A stretch of 64,000 bases of DNA from Roseburia porci (GTDB lineage Bacteria > Bacillota > Clostridia > Lachnospirales > Lachnospiraceae): the NCBI RefSeq assembly GCF_009695765.1, contig NZ_VUNI01000002.1, positions 170,887 to 234,886 on the forward strand, written 5' to 3'. The notes below the pieces were generated by a model. That model was not told where the DNA came from. It made no database searches and was given only the letters and a program-made list of their open reading frames with translations. The translations under genes were made by a program, and so were the position numbers. Below are positions 56,999 to 64,000 of the stretch, piece by piece (the first letter of the stretch is position 1; each line of letters opens with the position of its first letter).

Positions 56999-58300
56999 AT
57001 GGAACAGTACGTAATCAAAGGTGGGCATCCATTACGTGGCGAAGTTGAGATTGGTGGTGCGAAAAACGCAGCGCTTGCTATTTTAGCGGCTGCAATTATG
57101 ACGGATGAGACCGTTACAATAGATAATTTACCAAATGTCAGGGACATTAACGTCCTTTTACAGGCAATCGAAGAGATCGGAGCGCATGTAGAGCGCATCG
57201 ATGTACACAAAGTAAAGATCAACGGATCATTTATCCGTGATGTAGTCGTGGACAATGAATTTATCCGTAAGATCAGAGCGTCTTATTATCTGATCGGAGC
57301 ACTGCTTGGAAAGTATAAGCGTGCAGAGGTAGCGCTTCCTGGTGGATGTGACATCGGAAGCCGCCCGATTGACCTTCATATCAAAGGATTTCGTGCAATG
57401 GGCGCGGATGTTGATATCGCTTATGGACATGTAACAGCCAGAGCAAAACAGCTGAACGGAACACATATTTATCTGGATAAAGTATCTGTCGGAGCAACCA
57501 TCAACATCATGATGGCAGCAGCAATGGCAGAGGGGAAGACGGTCATTGAGAATGCGGCCAAAGAGCCACACGTGGTAGATGTTGCCAACTTCTTAAACAG
57601 CATGGGAGCCAATATCCGTGGTGCGGGAACCGATGTGATCCGTATTGTCGGTGTTGAGAAGCTTCATAAGACGGAATATTCCGTAATTCCGGATCAGATC
57701 GAAGCAGGAACATTTATGTTTGCTGCTGCAGCGACCGGTGGAGATATTGTTGTAAAGAACGTCATTCCAAAGCATCTGGAAGCAACAAGTGCAAAGCTTG
57801 TTGAGGTCGGATGTGAAGTAGAAGAAATGGATGATGCAGTACGTGTGATCGCACCGAAAGCACCAATGCATCTTCAGCATACTCAGGTTACGACACTTCC
57901 TTATCCGGGATTTCCAACCGATATGCAGCCACAGATGGCAGTTGTACTGGGAATCGCAGAAGGAACCAGCACAGTGACCGAGAGCATTTTTGAGAATCGT
58001 TTTAAATATGTCGATGAGCTTACCCGCATGGGAGCCAACATCAAAGTAGAGAGCAACATCGCAATCATCGGTGGTGTGAACAAATATACCGGAGCAAGAG
58101 TCAACGCACCGGATTTAAGAGCCGGAGCAGCACTTGTCATTGCGGGTCTGTCAGCAGAAGGCATTACGATCGTCGATGATATTTATTACATTGAACGTGG
58201 ATACGAAGATCTGGATCGCAAGCTCAGAGCACTTGGAGCGAGTATAGAGAAAGTTTCCTCGGAGAAAGAATTACAGAAGTTTATTCTGAAGGTATCTTAA
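56999..58300 (+). CDS. murA: UDP-N-acetylglucosamine 1-carboxyvinyltransferase
   Basis: 433 residues from ATG 56999 (GAGGTG before it; an upstream TTG at 56987 is not needed). GHPLRGEVEIGGAKNAALAILAA contains the Lys-Asn of the active site, and LPGGCDIGSRPIDLH the catalytic Cys that is the fosfomycin target. It makes enolpyruvyl-UDP-GlcNAc, the first committed peptidoglycan precursor. Monocistronic, with a strong shared terminator. Confidence 0.97.
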   Translation: MEQYVIKGGHPLRGEVEIGGAKNAALAILAAAIMTDETVTIDNLPNVRDINVLLQAIEEIGAHVERIDVHKVKINGSFIRDVVVDNEFIRKIRASYYLIGALLGKYKRAEVALPGGCDIGSRPIDLHIKGFRAMGADVDIAYGHVTARAKQLNGTHIYLDKVSVGATINIMMAAAMAEGKTVIENAAKEPHVVDVANFLNSMGANIRGAGTDVIRIVGVEKLHKTEYSVIPDQIEAGTFMFAAAATGGDIVVKNVIPKHLEATSAKLVEVGCEVEEMDDAVRVIAPKAPMHLQHTQVTTLPYPGFPTDMQPQMAVVLGIAEGTSTVTESIFENRFKYVDELTRMGANIKVESNIAIIGGVNKYTGARVNAPDLRAGAALVIAGLSAEGITIVDDIYYIERGYEDLDRKLRALGASIEKVSSEKELQKFILKVS

Positions 58301-58313
58301 ATCAAAATAAAAT

Positions 58314-58356
58314 AAAAGGATGCATTCCTGTGAGTTACAGGATGCATCCTTTTTTG
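58314..58356. terminator. Bidirectional terminator between murA and the HD-GYP gene
   Basis: AAAAGGATGCAT (58314-58325) pairs with ATGCATCCTTTT (58342-58353), inner CCTGT/ACAGG; flanked by A-rich and T-rich tracts. Confidence 0.9.
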
Positions 58357-58374
58357 CTGTGCGGATATTTCATA

Positions 58375-59502
58375 TTAGATCAAAGCTGTAATATAGAGCG
58401 ATGACTGGGTAGAAAGATCAATACAGGTATTATCATCGAGCTGTACAATTGGCTGAGATAAAGCACTGTTGTTCAGCATAATGATATTACATGCACGGCC
58501 ATCGTTTAAAATCGCACGGCAGTTCTGATAAGTGGAAGCAATATGTTGCAGGAAGGTCAGAATATAACGGGTGTGGTATTTCTGGAAGCCTTCTTTCTCG
58601 AAACATCCGATTACCTGGAACGGACACATTGGCGAACGGTAGGATCTTGCAGCAGTCATGGCGTCATAGACATCGGCAATAGCAATGATCTGGGCAAAAG
58701 AATCGATCGTGTCTTCTGTCAGCCCGGATGGATATCCAGAGCCGTCACAGCGTTCATGATGCATCAGAGCCGCTTTTTTAATACGGGAATCAATATTCTG
58801 GTTTTTCAGGATATCGTATCCGTAACGCGGATGCTTTTTAATCTCCTGGAATTCTTCGTCGGTAAGTTTGCCCGGTTTATTTAAGATCTCTTCCGGAATC
58901 AGAAGCTTTCCGATATCGTGAAGCAGTCCTGCGAGCATGAGCACATCCAGATCATGAGAATCCATGTGCAGCCATCTTCCGATCATGCGGGAGATCATGG
59001 CAACGTTAAGACTGTGCGCATAAACGGAATCGTTGACACCTCTGACACTGTAGAGAAAATCAAATAATTCGATCGCAGTCTTTTTGGAACGGAAAAGTTC
59101 GGATGTCAGACTTAAAAGTTCGTCGAAATTTACGTCAGAGTTATTATGAACGATATCCTGAAGACAGGATTTTAATTTCTCGGTAAGGAAAAGATAATCA
59201 ATCTGCTGATGTTTGAAGGCAACAGACTGTTTCATTTTCTGTGAAAAAGTGGAATTCTGTAAAAGACCGGTCTCGGCCTTTGGCTGAGGAGCCGGAGCTG
59301 CAGCCGGTTCATTTGGCTCGGCTGATTCGTTATTCTCTTCTTCCACGATTGCAATTTCTGGAATCCGATAAAAACGGATACGATTGATCAGACGGGATGT
59401 AAGCTCCGTATTTTCCAATACAAGAATCTGACCATTTTCGGTTTCTACGCGTGCAGCTGTTGTCATCCCTGGTTTAAGCTGCTCTGCAGAGTATATTTTC
59501 AT
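58375..59502 (-). CDS. HD-GYP domain phosphodiesterase
   Basis: 375 residues. The first 60 residues plus a Pro/Ala-rich linker (NEPAAAPAPQPKAE) precede an HD-GYP domain: His in YAHSLNVA, HD pair in LLHDIGKLL, then HHERCDGSGYP, ADVYDAMTAARSYR. HD-GYP proteins hydrolyse cyclic di-GMP or related dinucleotides. The diagnostic HHERxDGSGYP motif is complete. No receiver domain. It is encoded alone, convergent with murA. Confidence 0.88.
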   Translation of the reverse strand: MKIYSAEQLKPGMTTAARVETENGQILVLENTELTSRLINRIRFYRIPEIAIVEEENNESAEPNEPAAAPAPQPKAETGLLQNSTFSQKMKQSVAFKHQQIDYLFLTEKLKSCLQDIVHNNSDVNFDELLSLTSELFRSKKTAIELFDFLYSVRGVNDSVYAHSLNVAMISRMIGRWLHMDSHDLDVLMLAGLLHDIGKLLIPEEILNKPGKLTDEEFQEIKKHPRYGYDILKNQNIDSRIKKAALMHHERCDGSGYPSGLTEDTIDSFAQIIAIADVYDAMTAARSYRSPMCPFQVIGCFEKEGFQKYHTRYILTFLQHIASTYQNCRAILNDGRACNIIMLNNSALSQPIVQLDDNTCIDLSTQSSLYITALI

Positions 59503-59639
59503 AAATTATGTCTCCTCGTACATAGGCTGTATGTAAAGTGAAAATTGCGTTTGTGATGAATCCTTTCATCATCTTTTAAGTATAAAATTGTAAAGCAGGA
59601 AAGTCAATGAAATAGTTTCTCAATTGTAGAATATTAGGG

Positions 59640-59668
59640 TTGACAAGGCATATAAATAGGTGTAATGT
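59640..59668 (+). promoter_or_regulatory. metK promoter
   Basis: TTGACA (59640-59645), 17-bp spacer, TAATGT (59663-59668). Confidence 0.75.
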
Positions 59669-59706
59669 ATGCGATGGAGATTTGAAAATTCAATATTGTA
59701 GCTTTT

Positions 59707-59855
59707 CTCTTATTCAGAGTGATGGAGATACAAAGGATCTATGAAGTCACGGCAACCCCGTCTGAGACAGGAAGGTGCCAACCTGAGCGAGTAATCGAAC
59801 AATAAGAGGATTTGATTATCTTTATAATTTGGTCCGCTTATCAAGCGGATTTTTT
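59707..59855 (+). promoter_or_regulatory. SAM-I riboswitch with terminator, before metK
   Basis: The P1 stem is CTCTTATT (59707-59714) with AATAAGAG (59801-59808). Conserved S-box parts follow: CAGAGTGATGGAG, CTATGAAGTCACGGCAACC, GAAGGTGCCAACCTG and GAGCGAGTAAT. The terminator TCCGCTT/AAGCGGA (59833-59849) with six T (59850-59855) ends the platform. SAM binding would favour the terminator and lower metK expression. The other gene-free bases of 59503-59891 show only the promoter. Confidence 0.93.
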
Positions 59856-59891
59856 AATTTATAGGAAAATTGTCAAATTGAGAGGAGACAA

Positions 59892-61076
59892 ATGATGGAA
59901 AAATTATTATTTACATCGGAATCCGTAACAGAAGGACATCCGGACAAAATGTGCGATGCCATCTCTGATGCGATTCTTGATGCATGTATGGAACAGGATC
60001 CAATGAGCCGTGTTGCATGTGAGGCAGCAAGCTGTACAGGATTTGTACTTGTTACTGGTGAGATTACTACAAAGGCACAGTTAGATATTCCTGCAATCGT
60101 ACGTAAAACTGTAAACGAGATCGGTTATAATGATGCAAAAACAGGTTTTGACGGCAATACCTGTGCAGTTATGGTAGCTTTAGATCAGCAGTCTGCAGAT
60201 ATCGCAATGGGCGTTGATAAAGCGTTAGAAGCAAGAGAAGGCGAACTGAAGGATGATCTGGATACCGGAGCCGGAGATCAGGGTATGATGTTCGGATATG
60301 CAACCAACGAGACACCGGAACTGATGCCATATCCAATCTCATTAGCACACAAACTTGCATTACAGCTTACAAATGTTCGTAAAGACGGAACTTTAAGCTA
60401 TTTAAGACCAGACGGAAAAACACAGGTTTCTGTTGAGTATGATGAGAATGGTAAGCCAAAGAGATTAGAGGCAGTTGTATTATCTACACAGCATGATGAG
60501 GATGTAACTCAGGAGCAGATCCATGAGGATATCAAAAAATACGTATTTGATCCAATTCTTCCAACAGAACTGATTGATGCAGATACCAAATTTTTCATCA
60601 ACCCAACCGGACGTTTCGTAATCGGTGGACCACACGGTGATGCTGGTCTGACAGGACGTAAGATCATCGTAGACACCTACGGTGGATATGCCCGTCACGG
60701 CGGCGGAGCTTTCTCCGGAAAAGACTGCACAAAGGTTGACCGTTCTGCAGCATATGCAGCACGTTATGTTGCAAAGAACATCGTTGCAGCAGGACTTGCA
60801 GAGAAATGTGAGATCCAGCTCTCTTATGCGATCGGTGTAGCACAGCCAACATCCATCATGGTAGATACATTTGGAACAGGAAAGCTTTCAGATGAGAAGC
60901 TTGTTGAGATCGTTCGTGAGAACTTTGATCTTCGTCCAGCTGGAATCATCAAAATGCTTGATTTAAGAAGACCAATCTACAGAGGAACAGCAGCATACGG
61001 ACATTTCGGACGTACCGATCTGAACCTTCCATGGGAAGCAACCGATAAGGCTGACACATTAAAGAAATATCTGTAA
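59892..61076 (+). CDS. metK: S-adenosylmethionine synthetase
   Basis: 394 residues. [44 protein letters not shown] and [26 protein letters not shown] are the MetK signatures. It makes SAM from methionine and ATP. GAGGAG lies ahead; ATG 59892 and 59895 are both possible starts. It is under the SAM-I riboswitch, giving end-product control. Confidence 0.98.
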   Translation: MMEKLLFTSESVTEGHPDKMCDAISDAILDACMEQDPMSRVACEAASCTGFVLVTGEITTKAQLDIPAIVRKTVNEIGYNDAKTGFDGNTCAVMVALDQQSADIAMGVDKALEAREGELKDDLDTGAGDQGMMFGYATNETPELMPYPISLAHKLALQLTNVRKDGTLSYLRPDGKTQVSVEYDENGKPKRLEAVVLSTQHDEDVTQEQIHEDIKKYVFDPILPTELIDADTKFFINPTGRFVIGGPHGDAGLTGRKIIVDTYGGYARHGGGAFSGKDCTKVDRSAAYAARYVAKNIVAAGLAEKCEIQLSYAIGVAQPTSIMVDTFGTGKLSDEKLVEIVRENFDLRPAGIIKMLDLRRPIYRGTAAYGHFGRTDLNLPWEATDKADTLKKYL

Positions 61077-61160
61077 TGATCGTATACATAGAAAATGTAA
61101 CCAGTTTACAGAAATTTTAGAATATTATTAGAGATATTCCATTAGTAAATATCTGTTTCA

Positions 61161-61220
61161 TGGTATAATAGCCATAGAGCTTACGATATGCATAGGCATG
61201 TCAGGCTCTATGGCTTTTTT
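61161..61220 (+). terminator. Hairpin with T run, overlapping an extended -10 promoter
   Basis: GCCATAGAGC (61171-61180) pairs with GCTCTATGGC (61205-61214), followed by TTTTTT. An extended -10 TGGTATAAT lies at 61161-61169, just before the left arm, so the start site for the kinase gene would fall in the hairpin. It could terminate metK and also form the 5' end of the next mRNA. Confidence 0.7.
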
Positions 61221-61247
61221 CTATAACAGATATAGGGGAGACGAAAC

Positions 61248-62750
61248 ATGAAAGTTAAAACCAAACTCATGATTTCCTTTTGCATAATCATTTTTGTGCC
61301 GATTTTCCTTATGTTGCTTGTTGTATATGGATTTTGGAATTTTCAGGTGAAAGCAATCGAGCAGAACTATGGATTGAAGGGAAGCACATCCTACAGCCTG
61401 ACCAATTCGGTCCAGCTTTTGAACCGGTATACAGCAGCGGATTACGAAAAGATGCAGACAACCTCAAAGAATGATCCGGATTCTTTTGAGGAGGCCGCTT
61501 ATCAGAATGACCTGAATGCACAGCTGGATCAGAAATGTTCTTATCTGATCGTGCGAAAAGGAAATAAAATCATTTATAATGGTGGCAGGGATAATCAGGA
61601 TGTACTTGATTTTCTGCCGGATTATGGCACAACAGAGGCAGATTCGCAGACCGGAACATATATCGATGCAGATGATGAGATCCTTGTAAAACAGGTGGAT
61701 TTTCAGTTTACGGATGATAACAATGGAAGTGCGTTTATCATTACTTCGACCAAGAGCGTGGTTCCAGAGGTCAAGCAGCTGCTTGTGGATGCGATGATCT
61801 CGATTCTTCTGATACTGGTACTGACCGCATGCATGCTTACGGTCTGGGTTTACCGAAGCATGATCACACCGATCCGGAAGCTTCAGGTTGCAGCAGAGAA
61901 TATTCGTGATGGCAATCTGGATTTTACGATTGATGCAACAGCAGATGATGAGATCGGAGAGCTTTGTGTTACTTTTGAGAAAATGCGTCAGCGTCTGAAA
62001 GACAACGCAGAGGAGAAACTGAACAACGAAAAAGAAAGCCGTGCCCTGGTTAGTAATATTGCACATGATCTGAAGACCCCGATCACTGCGGTAAAAGGAT
62101 ATTCCGAGGGAATTATCGATGGTGTTGCCAATACACCGGAAAAAGTGGATAAGTATGTCCGTACGATCTACAACAAAGCCAATGAGATGGACACACTGAT
62201 CAATGAACTGACGCTTTATTCCAAGATCGATACGAACCGTATCCCGTATAATTTTGCAAAAATTAACGTTGCGGAGTATTTTAACGACTGTGTAGAAGAG
62301 ATCGGTCTGGATCTGGAAGCAAAAGGCATCGGACTGGCTTATTATAATTATGCGGACAGCGATGTGGAGATCATTGCAGATCCGGAGCAGCTGCGCCGTG
62401 TTGTGAATAACATCATCGGCAATTCTGTAAAATACATGAATAAAACAAAAGGTTTTATCAATATCCGAATTAAGGATGTCGGAGATTTTATCCAGGTGGA
62501 GATCGAAGACAACGGAAGAGGAATCGCACAGAAAGACCTTCCATATATTTTTGACAGGTTCTACCGTGCCGATGCATCACGTAATTCCGCCACCGGAGGC
62601 AGTGGCATCGGGCTGTCGATCGTGAAGAAGATCATCGAAGATCACGGCGGCAAAATCTGGGCTACCAGCAAAGAAGATACAGGAACAATTATGTATTTTG
62701 TAATTCGCAAATATCAGGAGGTACCAAATGAGCAGAATATTGATCGTTGA
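61248..62750 (+). CDS. Membrane sensor histidine kinase
   Basis: 500 residues. One transmembrane segment near 8-30, an extracytoplasmic domain to about 175, a second segment (AMISILLILVLTACMLTVWVY), HAMP (SMITPIRKLQVAAENIRDGNLDF), H-box His273 in NIAHDLKTPI, and an ATPase domain with NSVKYM, DNGRGI and GGSGIGLSI. It pairs with the response regulator, with which it overlaps by 23 bp. The stimulus is unknown. Confidence 0.95.
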   Translation: MKVKTKLMISFCIIIFVPIFLMLLVVYGFWNFQVKAIEQNYGLKGSTSYSLTNSVQLLNRYTAADYEKMQTTSKNDPDSFEEAAYQNDLNAQLDQKCSYLIVRKGNKIIYNGGRDNQDVLDFLPDYGTTEADSQTGTYIDADDEILVKQVDFQFTDDNNGSAFIITSTKSVVPEVKQLLVDAMISILLILVLTACMLTVWVYRSMITPIRKLQVAAENIRDGNLDFTIDATADDEIGELCVTFEKMRQRLKDNAEEKLNNEKESRALVSNIAHDLKTPITAVKGYSEGIIDGVANTPEKVDKYVRTIYNKANEMDTLINELTLYSKIDTNRIPYNFAKINVAEYFNDCVEEIGLDLEAKGIGLAYYNYADSDVEIIADPEQLRRVVNNIIGNSVKYMNKTKGFINIRIKDVGDFIQVEIEDNGRGIAQKDLPYIFDRFYRADASRNSATGGSGIGLSIVKKIIEDHGGKIWATSKEDTGTIMYFVIRKYQEVPNEQNIDR

Positions 62751-63417
62751 GGATGAGGTTGCTATTGCAGATCTGGAAAAGGATTATCTGGAACTGAGCG
62801 GCTTTGAAGTAGAGATTGAGAATGATGGAACATCAGGACTTGCAAGAGCATTAGCGGAGGAATTTGACCTGTTTATACTGGATCTGATGCTTCCGGGCAT
62901 TGATGGATTTGAGATCTGTAAACAGATCCGTGAGAAAAAGAATACACCGATCCTTATGGTTTCAGCCAAAAAAGATGACATCGACAAGATCCGTGGACTC
63001 GGACTTGGCGCAGATGATTATGTGACCAAACCATTTTCTCCAAGTGAACTTGTGGCAAGGGTAAAAGCACACCTTGCAAGATATGAGCGTCTGATCGGAA
63101 GCAACACGGTTGAAAATGACATTATCGAGATCCGTGGAATCAAGATCGACAAGACCGCAAGACGTGTCTGGGTCAATGGGGAAGAGAAACAGTTTACGAC
63201 CAAGGAATTTGACCTTCTGACATTCCTTGCAGAGAATCCGAACCATGTATTCACGAAGGAGGAACTTTTCCGTGAAATCTGGGATATGGAATCAATCGGA
63301 GACATTGCAACGGTAACAGTCCACATCAAGAAAATCCGTGAGAAAATCGAAATGAATACCGCCAAACCGCAGTATATAGAAACAATCTGGGGTGTAGGAT
63401 ATCGGTTCAAGCTGTAG
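62728..63417 (+). CDS. OmpR/PhoB-family response regulator
   Basis: 229 residues. The receiver has acidic residues in EDE near the start, phosphoacceptor Asp52 in LFILDLMLPG, and Lys in YVTKPF. The C-terminal winged helix has RRVWVNGEEKQFTTKEFDLLTFLAENPNHVFTKEELF. AGGAGG lies at 62716-62721. Partner of the upstream kinase. Confidence 0.95.
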   Translation: MSRILIVEDEVAIADLEKDYLELSGFEVEIENDGTSGLARALAEEFDLFILDLMLPGIDGFEICKQIREKKNTPILMVSAKKDDIDKIRGLGLGADDYVTKPFSPSELVARVKAHLARYERLIGSNTVENDIIEIRGIKIDKTARRVWVNGEEKQFTTKEFDLLTFLAENPNHVFTKEELFREIWDMESIGDIATVTVHIKKIREKIEMNTAKPQYIETIWGVGYRFKL

Positions 63418-63470
63418 GGCTTTGTTGCTGTGTATCACGCAAAACTAATTTTTCAAAATTCTTCAAAAAG

Positions 63471-63505
63471 GAAGCAATTGTTTTCAGGACAATTGCTTCT
63501 TTTTT
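63471..63505 (+). terminator. Terminator of the two-component operon
   Basis: GAAGCAATTGT (63471-63481) pairs with ACAATTGCTTC (63489-63499), followed by six T. Confidence 0.9.
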
Positions 63506-63612
63506 GACTTCCTATAGCATCATGATAAAGCATTGCAATGATAAAGCAAATGGTGTATTCTATTGTGGGCATAAATTCACAAATTAGGATTAATTTCAAG
63601 GGGTTTAAGAAG

Positions 63613-63906
63613 ATGGACACATATATTACAAGTTATTGTACTGATGCAGGAATAAAAAAAAGGGTAAATCAGGATAGTCTTTGTATCAAAAAGGCTCTGT
63701 TAAAGGACAAAACAATTCTCATGGCATTGGTGTGTGATGGTATGGGCGGACTTAGTAAGGGAGAACTGGCCAGTGCAACAGTGATCCGCGGATTTTCCGA
63801 CTGGTTTGCAAAGGATTTAGTGGCTACACAGGGGGATATTGACAAGATACGAAATCAGTGGGAAAGCTTAGTTACTAAAACTTCCCACACCGATACGATG
63901 TGTTGA
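63613..63906 (+). pseudogene. PP2C protein phosphatase, truncated N-terminal part
   Basis: 97 residues from ATG 63613 (AGAAG before it; the in-frame ATG at 63538 is less likely). ITSYCTDAGIKKRVNQDSLCIKKA and MALVCDGMGGLSKGELAS are PP2C motifs I and II with metal-binding Asp residues. The family needs about 240 residues. After SLV (about 63890) the frame turns to unrelated residues (TKTSHTDTMC) and stops. The catalytic domain is therefore cut short, probably by an insertion beginning there. Confidence 0.7.
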
Positions 63907-64000
63907 ACCTTGAAAATTCAATATTTCAGCCAATAAAAAAGGCATAAACCTGTTCTGTTTGGTATAATGGAATTGACTAGAAACCATTTTAACAAAGGAG
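63891..64000 (+). mobile_element. Probable left end of an inserted element
   Basis: Past the PP2C break the DNA has an extended -10 (TGGTATAAT at 63961-63969) and a ribosome site AAAGGAG at the window edge, with no PP2C similarity. This is what the leading end of an insertion sequence with a transposase start looks like. The transposase lies beyond the window and the terminal inverted repeat cannot be confirmed. Confidence 0.45.

Overview
The window looks like a chromosomal segment of a gut-type Clostridia, most likely family Lachnospiraceae. Evidence is the low-GC Gram-positive gene style, an S10-spc-alpha ribosomal superoperon carrying secY-adk-map-infA, an L17 with an internal insertion, a DnaD/DnaC pair, spoVG, a GlgC/GlgD pair, T-box leaders and a SAM-I riboswitch. 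The genus cannot be fixed from the sequence alone. No rRNA, tRNA or CRISPR array was seen.

Bases 1-3910 are the right end of an integrated mobile element: the tail of a RepA-like AAA ATPase, a small element protein, an oriT-like field of inverted repeats, a MobA/MobL relaxase, TnpV and a GNAT acetyltransferase. The element ends against 54 bp encoding the last 17 residues of elongation factor Tu plus stop, followed by a strong terminator, so integration was probably in the 3' end of tuf. Beyond it (4025-5271) come an 18-bp triplicate, a strikingly regular 72-bp four-unit array, and a gene broken or recoded at an A_AAA_AAG site that encodes a PD-(D/E)XK-like protein.

Bases 5491-15899 hold a membrane-anchored S41 peptidase, a HAD hydrolase and a complete four-gene type III Wadjet (jetABCD) anti-plasmid operon. 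Bases 15900-24514 hold a FabK-like flavoprotein behind a FabT-type operator, a CstA transporter behind a T-box, a YtrA-like GntR regulator with an abnormal N-terminus plus an ABC pair, trpS behind a Trp T-box, and corA.

Bases 25688-42422 are the ribosomal superoperon. It has a strong promoter and long leader before rpsJ, a second strong promoter before rpmJ, and several unusually long structured spacers, including two hairpins before rplQ that share a loop but have different stems. Bases 42464-47571 run on the minus strand (prs, dnaC-like, dnaD-like, murC) with DnaA-box-like sites between dnaD and murC. From 47767 the plus strand carries glgC-glgD, spoVG, pth, mfd, a PrsA-like foldase, an AroK-like kinase and murA. 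These are followed by an HD-GYP protein (minus), SAM-I riboswitch-metK, a two-component system and a PP2C phosphatase gene that breaks off at about 63890, where a mobile element seems to begin.

The most unusual signal is a pair of 212-bp nested palindromes (24520-24731 and 51301-51512, opposite orientation). They share a related core of about 90 bp but have completely different, internally complementary flanking arms at nearly the same spacing. This is the pattern of a structured RNA or hairpin element held by stem pairing rather than by sequence.
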